From positions 3,914,905 through 3,978,904 of the forward strand of contig JAJEKV010000055.1 in NCBI GenBank assembly GCA_021234155.1: 64,000 bases of DNA. The letters are read 5' to 3'. Positions 54,354 to 64,000 of the stretch are shown here, in pieces. Below the pieces are notes generated by a model, which was not told the DNA's origin, made no database searches, and saw nothing but the letters and a program-made list of their open reading frames with translations. Origin of the DNA: Isoetes taiwanensis (taxonomy: Eukaryota > Streptophyta > Lycopodiopsida > Isoetales > Isoetaceae). Both the position numbers and the translations under genes were made by a program. The stretch's first letter is position 1, and every line of letters starts with the position of its first letter.

Positions 54354-54857
54354 ACTCATTCATGCTAAGCATTTGAAAAATGTATGCCAAGCAACATTTG
54401 TGGACTGACCAATGATCTCCCAATACATGTTCTTGCACAGCACAATAGAGTTTTCATTTAGGAGTTATGGCCATAACTCAACTGTAAAACTGTGGCGAAA
54501 CAAAGACATTAGACCATTTGGCATTGTTTTAGCCCATTTATGTTAAGAATTTGGAAAATGGATGCCTAGCATCAATTGTGGATCTTCCAGTGACCTTTCC
54601 GCCAGGATGTTCCTGTGCAGAAAATAGAGCTTTCATTTTGGAGTTATGGCCATATTTCTACCCGACTGTAAAAACTGTGGCAGCAAAGACATTGCCTGAT
54701 TTGGCACTGTTTTGGCCCATTTCTGCTAGGAATTTGGAAAATGGACGCCTAGCATCAATTGTGGACCTTCCAGTGACCTTTCCAACGGATGTTCTTGTGC
54801 ATAAAACAGAGCTTCAATTTGGGAGTTATGGCCACGTTTCTAGAAAATCTGACTGAC
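54354..54857 (+). repeat. Three-copy tandem repeat, about 178-bp unit
   Basis: Units start at about 54354, 54534 and 54714. Each contains AATTTGGAAAATGGA, ATCAATTGTGGA, CCAGTGACCT, GGATGTTCTTGTGCA and GGGAGTTATGGCCA-like blocks; units 2 and 3 are closest. The phrase 'aaaatggaygcctagc...gagttatggcca' is reminiscent of plant satellite monomers. The plus ORF across units 2-3 shows repeated protein and is not a gene. Confidence 0.92.
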
Positions 54858-55135
54858 ATCCATACCGTTCAAGAAATCTACAGCAGCAGCAGCTTTTTAC
54901 AAATAAAAAAACTAAGATTTATCATGACATTTCCTCATTGGCACTTTAGTTAAGGTTGCAATTATGGATCTAACTGAGTGATTGCAGTAGTTCCATAGTT
55001 GTCACAGGACAAATAGAGACCACAATAGCCAGCTTATTTCTTCCCAGAGCATTTGTTTTAACATTTGTTTTTAGTGAATCACAGAGCAATTGCTGATGAA
55101 CATTGGAAAAGGCAGTAACTAAATACTTAAGGCAC

Positions 55136-55500
55136 TTACTTTGCACTGGATTTGGCATCATCAAGTTTTGGAAAGTATCCGCTTTCCTTTATTTGTGTAC
55201 TTAGACGTTTCAATGTGGCATAGATCTCTTCACTTCTTCGATGGCTTCTATCTTTCACAAAGAACTCATGCACGTTGTTATCAATCTCAAATCCATGCCA
55301 TTGCAGGTTTTTTCCATGCACCTGCACACTGCCTAAGCTCATCTATTCCGCACAGCATCTGACCACATACATGCCTCAGAATAGATGTCTGACATAAGCA
55401 TATAGGCAGAGCCATCACATGGAGATAGCTGAACAATTCTTACATAGCAATGTCTTCCCATCTATTAGACCACTGTCGCATTTGCCATTATGTATTGCCT
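55136..55500 (-). pseudogene. PPR protein C-terminus (E/E+ region), broken
   Basis: Minus-strand peptides give SPCDGSAYMLMSDIYSEACM and WSDAVRNR, then a TAG, then a segment beginning at 55342 that includes FEIDNNVHEFFVKDRSHRRS and YATLKRLSTQIKESGYFPKL. This is the E and E+ motif order of PLS-class plant PPR proteins (…LSNIYA..GMW..V..VR…W.E….HEF…D.SHP.S..IY..L..L…I+E.GY.P). The DYW domain that usually follows and the upstream PPR motifs are missing or unrecognisable. PLS-class proteins direct C-to-U editing in organelle RNA. Truncated on both sides, so a pseudogene. Confidence 0.82.
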
Positions 55501-55969
55501 GCTCTGGTGCAGCCATCCTTAAGCTTCTTTCATAAATTTCTCACGTGTGAATGCCCCATCAAGAACCATAAAGGACACATTTCCTGCATCCCATAACAAG
55601 TGTTTGAGCTCTTCTTGTAGACCAGCTTCACGCTGGGACTTATGTTCTGCATCTAATGATAAGCAAGAATCTCAAGCATGCATCGTGGTGTTATCTCTTC
55701 CAAAGTCTCATCTATTTGCTTCTGTAAGCCTGGGGCCAGATTATCACCCCTTCTTCCTGCAATAACGGAAGACCAAATTAGACCAGATAAAATTCATCTA
55801 TCATACAGATAAAATTCATCTATCATACAGTAGCTTTTCTAAAATGGCAACATCATTTTGCTATAACCATGTACATATCCTTGCAAGACCAATATGTTAG
55901 GAACCTCAAAGAATCATAGCTCTCTCTATGCTCTTCAAATCACAAAAAACTGAAAAGAGTTGCAGGCTA
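55501..55969. other. Possible remnant of the PPR gene
   Basis: On the minus strand LQKQIDETLEEITPRC-like helical peptide can be read near 55700, but stops intervene. A 27-base direct repeat (AGATAAAATTCATCTATCATACAG) occurs at about 55788 and 55812. Confidence 0.35.
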
Positions 55970-57061
55970 TCACATGCCTTGCAGAGAGCAGAGCTGGAAG
56001 AACCAGCATCTATGTTGTTCTTTCCCATTCTGGCCAACAATCGGTAGCTCTGCCATAGCCAAAAGGTACAGAGTGAAAATCAGCATGCCAAGAAGGTGGA
56101 CATTTAACAAGATTTTGCGGGAACCAACTTTTCCCGCAAATCCGTCATAGGCACCATAGCTCCGACAGAGAAACTGGATTTGCACTTCCAAAAATACAAA
56201 CATGGCGCATCCATAGCTGCCCCTGTTTCGTAGACAGTTTGGGCAGAGAATATGGAGACGTTCACTGGGACAGTTCTTTCGATGAAGCCGCTGGCAACAG
56301 ACATTAGACCAGACAGCCAAATCAGCACATAAGTCGGCCAAAGCAGAGACCCAAGCCTACAGCGCCATCAAATTCAAGATGATGCACCTCAATGTTTGAA
56401 TCTCTTACCCAGATCATGAACCGGCCATATCTTTCCTGATTTGAGCATAGGCCATCCAAATTCAGAAAGCACCCCATTTCGACAAATATCTGCGTAATTT
56501 TTGTACCAATCTGCAAAGACGTTTGAGGAATTTGCATCTTGGCAGACACTGGAACAAAATGGAACACCAGAACAGTGGCAGACACAATTGGCTGGGTCGC
56601 GTTACATTTGTTCACACCATCAAACTAGGATTGATACCTTATATGAGAAAGAAAGCCAAAATGAACAGGCAATTCTAATGAACAACGAAATACCAAAACA
56701 ATGGCAGGCAACACTGTGCAAAATCCCAACGCTAAATAAAAAATGGAGTCATTTTAAAAGAGAAGTGACAACTGTGTCATCATTCTAGATGCTAACCTGC
56801 TAGGAGGCATAACGCAATGGCAGATCCAGCGCCTTCTTTTTCAAGATTTGAAGCTGGGAGCAAAATCCTGAAAAAGGCCTCCGGAAACACAGAAAGCAAT
56901 AAGCACAAAACCCCAATGGATACCATATCTAAATCGCTGCTGCCTGGGACATTTGTCATTTCATAGAAACAGCCATTCTTAAAAGGCAGGATAACTTGAC
57001 CTGTGTCTGCCTCAAATAATAGAGCAACTCCGGCAGAGCCACTGTTAACTACGAACCTCAT
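55970..57061 (-). CDS. Minus-strand exons paralogous to the 9.6-11.7 kb gene
   Basis: The block 56792-57061 encodes SAGVALLFEADTGQVILPFK followed by CFYEMTNVPGSSD, clearly related to the exon at 10250-10345 (AGVALLFEEDKGQVLLPFKN...YEMTNVP); nucleotide identity over about 100 bp is high. It continues with a hydrophobic, possibly membrane segment (VSIGVLCLLLSVFPEAFF). Further minus ORFs at 56322-56615 (NKCNATQPIVSATVLV, FVEMGCFLNLDGLC) and 55970-56341 are Cys-rich and unrecognised; they may be additional exons or chance. No complete gene can be assembled. Confidence 0.4.
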
Positions 57062-57601
57062 TTATTCTTTGAAAAAGCTTCAAGCCTGCAAAGCATTCAG
57101 AGAAGCCGCTATAGTCAGCTCAGAATGCATCGAAGGAAAACACATGCAAACGTAAGTTCGAGCTCTGCATTAAAGCTCCAGACATGTCCAGATAAAAATG
57201 GGCGCAACTCCCACTGTCTTTTGATCTCTCCTCTTTATATGTAGAAAATAGAAAATGGCAGAAATTTCAATAAGTTTCGGGAAGGTTTTGGCAATGCCGG
57301 AATGCACTGGCACTGATAAGGAACAAAAAAATCCTTTCCAATACGAAGAATGCTTTACTCCTGCCATAGCAAAGATGATGCCACCGGGAAAGAATCGCGC
57401 TTCTGCAAAGAAACCATCGGCTAAGGAATTCGTAAGAACTATAAGAACCCTAATCGTAGAAAAACAAAGGGGAGGTAACGAGGATCTGTAAAGGATAATC
57501 GGAAGGCTTTACTTGCAAAGGTCGCCATACTACCTACGATGGTACAGAAGAAACGGGACAATGTAATTAATGATGCTTAATTGCTGACAGTGCCACCTCA
57601 C
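57062..57601. other. Probable 5' region of the minus-strand gene
   Basis: A 78-codon plus ORF at 57255-57491 and a 65-codon minus ORF at 57170-57367 overlap; neither is recognised. Nothing else seen. Confidence 0.35.
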
Positions 57602-57787
57602 CCCTTTAACACACTGCCCCTCAAGTTTATAGTGATCCAACGGCTCAGATCAATCTTGATCAGTGTGTTACTGGAGCTATAACACACTGCTACTCCATAA
57701 CACCCTAGGATGTTATGAAATGGACGGATCCAGATCGATTTTGATAATGATCGGATGGCCCAAAACTCTCGGGGCAGTGTGTTAAGG
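57602..57787. mobile_element. Small MITE-like element, 186 bp
   Basis: Ends CCCTTTAACACACTGCCCC and GGGGCAGTGTGTTAAGGG form an 18-bp terminal inverted repeat (one extra T on the left). The interior has further ATAACACACTGC and GATCAATCTTGATC inverted phrases. No clear target duplication. Confidence 0.7.
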
Positions 57788-58039
57788 GCGATAACGCCCT
57801 GGCCCTCGGGTGTTACTTCAAAAAAAATTTTCGGGCCATCAAAATGGCTCGGGCATTTTGATGGCCTCAAATTTTTTTTCCCTCAAACCCCCTACCTTGG
57901 CGCTATCTTATCTCCATATTAAATGTAATACAATTTCCTTTCACACCCAATATTTAATAAACATTAAATATAAAAGCCCTAATTTCAAGGATGGACGGTC
58001 TACATAAAATGCCCCAATTGAAGCCCTAGATCTAACGGG

Positions 58040-58160
58040 CCACATCAAAAGCCCCAAATAAAGGGGGCTGCTTGGGGTTGATTGAAGTGTCACCGTCTGG
58101 ACCATCCATCTCAGAGATGGACGGCCGAGATCAAGCTTTACCAACAATTTCCTTGCACCT
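58040..58160 (+). repeat. Dispersed repeat with CACCGTCTGGACC, copy 2
   Basis: CACCGTCTGGACCATCCATC at 58091 and GATGGACGGCCGAGATCAAGC match 11828-11875; preceding GGGGCTGCTTGGGG-like DNA resembles the area near 11800. ATCTCAGAGAT forms a short palindrome in its centre. Confidence 0.6.
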
Positions 58161-58249
58161 TCCTTAACCTTAAAATCAAGGGCCACGATTTCTCGCGTGC
58201 CCGATCGACGGCCCAGGGATGGGGTGCATGCCCCATGCATGCCCCCCCA

Positions 58250-58353
58250 TCAAATCCAACAGCTATTGTGGCGACACCTCAAAAAATCGACGGCCAGGAA
58301 TAATCTCTACCTACTTTCACCCCCCCATAGGACCCATAATATAATTATATATA
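58250..58353 (-). repeat. Right arm of the perfect 104-bp inverted repeat
   Basis: Inverse complement of 48220-48323. Outside it (58354-58375) lies AAGAAACTTCCGCCGCGAAC, which has TTC/GAA character like the HSE repeat outside the left arm but is not a clear copy. Confidence 0.93.
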
Positions 58354-60398
58354 CAAGAAACTTCCGCCGCGAACGTTTCTCTTCCCCAACTCGTCTATAC
58401 ATGCCCTGTCAAAGAAATAAACTCTTGCAAATAGCATGTTACTTGCTACCTAAATTGTTTCAAATATTGCCTAAAATGCTTTTACTTGCACTGGTTCATG
58501 GAAACATACTATATTTTGCTCTCCACTTAGAGCTTGTGAAAGATAAAGTTGCATATCATGAATGTGGTGATGTCCAAGGCTAGAAGCTTTATAGAATAAG
58601 CTGGATGGCATCACCCCATGGCCATAGAACAAATGCCTTAAAATCGTATTACAAAGTACATGCCTTAAACTAATGCATGTGACCTAGCATATATATAAAA
58701 ATTTACATTATCATTTCCCATTTGACTTGTATCATTTCCCATTTGACTTATTCACTTTAAACTAGATTTGAAACATAGGTTGTGTTCGATAGAAATGAGC
58801 AACACGGTAGACTAATGTGGTGGATGGTTTAACCTAACTTAGGATGTACATTCCATCATTATTGCATAACAATGCACATAACGGGCAATCAACATAATAG
58901 AGATTAGGAACTAGCTATATGATGCAAGTCGTGGCAATTACCAAATCTTGTTACCAATAATAAAGATTATCATGAAATGCACAAATGTTGCCACCTTGTA
59001 AGTTAACCTATGACCTTAACTTTTCTTTAAACATTTGAATTGACAACACAATTTTCAAGATAAACATCCGCCATCATCTTCAACGTGAGAAAATACTTGA
59101 AGGGGAATGTACATTTTAAGGCTAGAAATGGTTTTATAGAGCAAGAGTTTTAACGAGACAAATTCTGACACAATGCTTTGTATCTTACCGACCTGCTTTC
59201 TATCTTACCAAATGCGTATAACCTACCATCATTTGCACTAGCGGCAACCTCAAGATGCGGTGCGAGAAATTGTAGCAAAAAAGTCAAGCTCACGGTTATT
59301 TAATTGTCCGGAAACATAATACCACAGGCATAACATATCTACATTAATAAAAGCTAGAACATAAAGGGAAACAAAAAGAGGGACAATAGTTCAAGATTGC
59401 CGGGCATAAAAAAAGTGAAATTTAAAGTCGTCTTCTTACGACCCGACAAGAATCATGTTTTCTAAATAATGAGATCCCTTTCAACAAAGAGAAAATTGCA
59501 TGTCTTTAGAAGAGAGAGCTCCACCCATTTTCCATTTGAAATTTGCCAGACAAACATTTTAAAAACTAAAGAGGAACTTGCCTCCTGTGATCAGAGTACT
59601 CACAAATCCCACAAAAATCTTCTATTACAAATCTCCATCGTGTGTTCAAGAACTTAGTTGCCTCAAGCAAGAAATTCAATGGCCTTGCCAAGCCACCTTC
59701 TTAAGAAATTTTAAGCTCGGGAGCATTTATTCCCTAAGATCTAAAACAAAGACTACACATCAATTGAAGCTTGGAGGCCTTTCTATTTGCAACTTACCCC
59801 CGCATGTGATCATCGGGTTTGAATGCCACGCTCTAAACAGTAAAGCACAAGGGAAGGCATGTGATCATCTGCCTAAATGCTGCAGACCAAGCCCCCGTTT
59901 TGGGGTCTACAAATCAGTTCCATGGGCCTTACAAATCATGGCACACAAGCCCCAGTTTGTGGGCAAAATTTCAAACCCTCATGTGTTGGAACCGGAGTTG
60001 CGTAAAAACCCACAACAAAAAGATCCAAAGCACAACGGTTTTGGGCTTACCATTTTCTCGTCAAGATGATCAAATCGCAAAGCTGTATAGCGTAGCGATG
60101 TCCTTGATATAGATCTCAAATCCAGATCCTCCCAAGAGTGCAATGTTTTAAATCAAAACGAAGCGAAGAGTCCCTTAGCATTGCTTATCGGTGCCATAAC
60201 GAGCTTTAATTTCAGTAAAAAAAATAGAAGGGTTTCAGTTCTGGTTGACAACGAACACGAGTCCCGGAAGGAGAAAGCTTGCTTCGAGCCCAAAGCGTAA
60301 GAATCCATTAGTAATTTTCCGGCTCCTCTATCTTGAAACCTCGGTAGCTGATTTAACCGAAAAATAGGCCCGATTTAACCAAAAAAAAAGAGGGAAGC
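58354..60398. other. No supported gene
   Basis: ORF 59578-60069 (+, 163 codons, continuous with 59469-59657 in another frame) is the longest; its composition is mixed and no domain is recognised. ATTTCCCATTTGACTTRT is duplicated at about 58710 and 58730. Otherwise nothing. Confidence 0.4.
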
Positions 60399-60869
60399 TT
60401 GCTCATTTCTCCTCTCTACAAAGAACAAATGCGTGGGAAGAGAAGAAACAATGCATGCGGATTAGGGCTTGCCTACCTCGACACAAAATGCATTTATTTG
60501 CCTCACAAAATTCGTCCACCTTGGGATGCTAATGGGACCCGCCTCCGTGAGTCACCGGAAATGAGACTAGAATTAGAAACAAAAATCCATCCATTGGGTA
60601 AACCCGGGCCTGTTGGGAAAATTTCGGCATGCTTTCTCTTGCTTGTAATTTGCCCCATTTTCGTAGGTTGCTTCGGAGATAATATGCAAATGGCGGGGCT
60701 TTTTTCTCAGCTCAAATCACCGGTCCTCAACATCGGGCACCCGGATCACGAGGCTTGCTTCATATATTTCCGAAGCCCTCGTCCGGAATCGGGTCGAAGC
60801 AATGGGTTTGATTGCGAGCAATGGCCCTTGCCTCTAGATTTGACACATCTTCGACGCTTCTATGCCTAA
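60399..60869 (+). CDS. Unrecognised 156-codon ORF
   Basis: An uninterrupted plus frame with one hydrophobic segment (ISACFLLLVICPIFVGCFGD, about residues 93-112) that could be a membrane helix, flanked by charged sequence (MRLELETKIHPLG; FRSPRPESGRSNGFDCEQWP). No family recognised and no promoter or splice signal seen. Could be a decayed TE-derived or orphan ORF. Confidence 0.25.
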   Translation: MLISPLYKEQMRGKRRNNACGLGLAYLDTKCIYLPHKIRPPWDANGTRLRESPEMRLELETKIHPLGKPGPVGKISACFLLLVICPIFVGCFGDNMQMAGLFSQLKSPVLNIGHPDHEACFIYFRSPRPESGRSNGFDCEQWPLPLDLTHLRRFYA

Positions 60870-61296
60870 TGAAGTGTAAATGAAGCAAAGAAGACCACCA
60901 CGAAGAACCCTTGTTTCTTGATTCTTTTCCTCTTGTTACTGCTCCAAATCCGTGATTCTAAGCTCCGTTCTCTATTTTTATCCGAATCGGGATGATGCAT
61001 GGAAAAATTTCCATGTGGGCGATGGAGACTTTCTTTTTGGTTTCCTACCCAAAAATCCCACATCGTTTCGATTCTTCACCGAATTATGGTATAGGAAGAA
61101 AGGCCGCCATTTGTTGCCTGAAATCCCCATTCAAATGAAGAAATGAAAATGGCGTTTAGTTGGTGCATACTGATCTGATCTTCGCTTTTCTATCTAATAT
61201 AAAGAATTTGAACCACAACCGCATTTCCAGCATGAAAATCATTTGCAACGAAATTAGATCAAACAAAATACGAAATGAAAAAAATGAAACTGCATT

Positions 61297-62340
61297 ACAT
61301 ATGAGTGATATACAAGTGTTTGTACTATGAAGGACCGCATGAAGCCGACCCTGCAAAACACGCCAGTGTGGAAGATTTTCCTAGATTTTTAAGATTCTAC
61401 ATATATTTATCTAGATTCCCAACGACTATTCCAAGATTTGCATAATATTCTATGTACATTCTTCTAGATTCATTCAAATTTTATAAAGATTCCCCTATAT
61501 TCTATGAAGATTCCCTTGCTTTCCACCAGATTCTCAAAGATTTTCCAGAGATTCCAATAAATTCCCTAAGATTCTTTAAGATTATCTTGAGATTCCCCTG
61601 GATTCTCAGAGATTGTCCCGAGATTCACCTAAATTCCCCATGCTTCTATGTAGATGCTCTTGGATTCCCTTAGATTAGGTTTTATCAAGATTCCCCCAAA
61701 TTCCTAAAGATTTTATGAAGATTCCTTAGGATTCCTTTAAATTTTGTCTCCAAGATTCCATCAAGATTCCTCCAATATCTCAAAGATTCAACTGGGATTC
61801 CCCTAGATTCTCAGAGATTCTCTCACGATTCACATAGATTCTCTCAGTGTGGAAGATTCCACTAGACCTTTAAGATTCTACAAATTTTTTTCTAGATTTC
61901 CAAAAACTGTTCTAAGATTCGCATACATTCCTCAAGAATCTATTTAGATTCTCTAAATTCATTCTGTTTTTGTGAAGATTCACCTAGATTCCCCTATATT
62001 CTTATGAACCCAAAGATTTTTCCAAAATTCACCTAGACTCCCAGAAGTCTATGTAGATTCTCTTGGATTCCCTTGGATTCTATGAAGACTCCTCAAGATT
62101 AACCTACATTTTCCATGGTTTTATGTAGAGTCCCATAAAATTCCCATAATTCTATAAAGATTATGGTCTTAAATTCCCATAATTCCCATAATTCTATAAA
62201 ATTATGGTCTTAAATTCCCATAATTCTATAAAGATTCCTCTAGATTCTCCATTATTCCATTGAGAATCTCCTAGATTTCCAAAGATTCCCCTCCATTATT
62301 TCAGATTTGTCAATGTGCCTATGTAGAATCCTACTTCTGG
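61297..62340 (+). repeat. Degenerate AGATTCC satellite, about 1 kb
   Basis: From about 61370 AGATTC or GATTCC/GATTCY phrases recur every 10-20 bases (TTCCTAGATTTTTAAGATTC, CCTAGATTCTCAGAGATTC and so on). A near-exact duplication of CCATAATTCTATAAA-G/ATTATGGTCTTAAATTC occurs at 62145-62240. The 5' edge (61297-61335) resembles 2291-2330. Phrases like GATTC..AGATTC come close to nGAAnnTTCn on the other strand, but no perfect heat-shock element is seen. Confidence 0.9.
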
Positions 62341-62972
62341 CTCGAAATCTAAAAAATTTAGAAGTTATAAAGACATCAAGTTCTAACGTCGAGACTAGCC
62401 ATTAAATTTAAAATTTGAGATTAAATCCACAATGATTGCCATCGACATCTGCACATTCTATTTTGAGAGGGGGGCTACAGGTGTCTTAACAGAGCAGAGC
62501 TAATTAGTTAGAAGTGTGAGGAGATGAAAGAACTTTATCTTACGTGATCTAGCAATCTAGCAATTTTGTAAGTTGTTTACATCACTATGAGTTTCAATGG
62601 TATTGCCAACTATTTGCCAACTCATTGTACATCAACTTTATTTTTAATCTGTGATATTCTAACATTAGCTATCAAGCGACTCTGGTTATTAACACGCATC
62701 GTATTTTTAAGTTGTCAAGGTTCGAAAAATGAATTTTACTAATGAATGTATTGACGTCATAGAAAACGAAAATCTACAGCAAACAAATAGCAAGAATTTA
62801 GCGAGAACCTTAGCACCTGAGAGATCCGATTGTTTAACAACAAACTCGACCAGGTCATTACATAATGTGCTTCTCATATCCACGCATCTTGGGGCAACTC
62901 TTGCATAGTTGCCCCATGTAAATTGGACATTTTTCATCATTTTTTCCCGTCATTTGTTACATTGTTTCGTGG
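62341..62972. other. No gene seen
   Basis: AT-rich; a 77-codon minus ORF at 62707-62940 is not recognised. Confidence 0.4.
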
Positions 62973-63056
62973 TTGTACATATACAAAGATCTACCAGATT
63001 GTACATATACAAAGATCTACCAGATCTACCGTGGTTGTACATATCCAAAGATCTTC
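62973..63056 (+). repeat. 26-bp tandem repeat, two perfect copies plus a third
   Basis: TTGTACATATACAAAGATCT starts identical 26-bp units at 62973 and 62999; a diverged third unit with TTGTACATATCCAAAGATCT starts at about 63035. Confidence 0.92.
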
Positions 63057-64000
63057 CACTAATGTACTATTGCAATGTTAAAAGTGCTAAGTTGAGGCAA
63101 AGTGCAAGTGCTAAATAGGGGCAAGGGTTGGGTGGGCACGGATAAGGATATATGCATAGATGCTTCAGGGCAGAAAAATAGAAATACTGATTTGGAAAAA
63201 AAAGGGATCCCCGATAAAACTCCAGATATATAGATGTTTCAAAACACAAAGAAATGCAACTAAATTTAGAGTGAGTTTGCAAGTATTACATATGTTTGTA
63301 ACATCTAATCTACCTAGGAATATTTTATTTATTTGCTCGATTTAACTACAACTTCGTCAACAATACATCTACAATTCAATCACCATTAAAAATTGCAATT
63401 CTTTGGCGGCTCATAAATTTGAAGAATGCTGCTCCTATTCAAACGGAAAATATGTTCAATATCCTACATTGTGTTCTATCTATTCATGACGTGCTTCAAT
63501 AAGCTTGGTGTCGCGGAGCTACATATGTTGAACATGCATGGAATCTATATATCGTGCATGCACGGCTTTCACATGCAGGATCTGCAAGTCAGCAAAACGA
63601 CTGAATCAAGCTTATACAAAAGCCCAAATAAAACAAAAAAATGAGATTTGTGGTCCATATGGTAATAAAAATACGAGGCAAATCAGAAAAAAGAAGTTGC
63701 CAGCTCTACCTAGCAGTTCATTATTAAATCAAGAGACTCAACGAGTATGCATATTGGTTACCTTAATATGGTTGGACACGTATAACCTTGGAGCATTTCA
63801 AGCTTCAATACTAAACTACAAAAAAGATTGTAGAATCCAATCATCATTTGAACAAAGGACAAAAACTAAAAAGCAAATATTCAGGTCCACAAATGAAACA
63901 TTCTGATGGCACGCATGCAATTACAATAAGAAAATCCCATACCAAGAGTAAATGTAACATTCCAGTTTCTCTTAGCTGGTGATCTAATGGCATCTGGACC
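63057..64000. other. No supported gene
   Basis: Short ORFs only (for example 63538-63906, +, 122 codons, lysine/serine-rich). No motif recognised; the window ends in this stretch. Confidence 0.4.

Noticed and set aside
54551-54856. 101-codon plus ORF with internal protein repeat
   Set aside because: It spans two satellite monomers; the repeat is in the DNA and there is no sign of selection on the protein.

Overview
The window looks like nuclear DNA of a land plant with a large, repeat-rich genome. The evidence is a plant-type L1 LINE (DUF4283/zinc-knuckle ORF1, endonuclease-RT-zf-RVT ORF2), a PPR protein fragment with an E/E+ type C-terminus, an ABCC (MRP) transporter fragment with short plant-like introns, and AT-rich spliced exons. 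HET-like and transposase-like pieces lean slightly towards a non-seed plant, but I cannot name the species. I see no bacterial-style operon, rRNA, CRISPR array or complete tRNA. Almost every recognisable gene is broken, so this is accessory, transposon-dominated DNA.

Layout. 1-9.6 kb: mostly non-coding, with small tandem duplications and a dispersed repeat carrying perfect heat-shock elements. 9.6-11.7 kb: a spliced minus-strand gene, tentatively HET-domain-like, with a paralogous exon near 57.0 kb. 12.0-13.83 kb: a 1.8 kb polypyrimidine tract. 14.0-17.5 kb: two different arrays of short perfect palindromes flanking unrecognised minus-strand ORFs. 18.3-36.3 kb: two convergent, decayed multi-exon genes. 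The plus-strand one encodes a DDE transposase-like protein; the minus-strand one encodes, from N to C, a basic N-terminus, a helical region, a coiled coil, a RING-like finger, an acidic repeat, a Ulp1/C48 SUMO-protease-like domain and a HAD/FCP1-like domain. An L1-type LINE of about 8.4 kb (25.80-34.19 kb) sits inside an intron of the minus-strand gene.

36.98-37.98 kb: an ABCC transporter pseudogene with a stop codon in Walker A. 38.05-38.91 kb: a non-autonomous element with 138-bp terminal inverted repeats. 40.1-46.5 kb: a candidate element bounded and punctuated by GCGC-centred palindromes, carrying a minus-strand gene with methyltransferase-like and zinc-finger-like parts, and itself invaded by a 1.57 kb TIR element. 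48.2-58.35 kb: a 10.1 kb interval bounded by a perfect 104-bp inverted repeat, holding AACCA-type satellites, tandem repeats, a PPR pseudogene and a small MITE. 58.4-64 kb: mostly non-coding, with a degenerate AGATTCC satellite.

The most interesting objects are the transposase plus RING/Ulp1/HAD gene pair, the palindrome-studded element with a methyltransferase-like gene, and the heat-shock-element repeat that occurs twice. Boundaries and domain names marked as inference need homology searches that I could not run.
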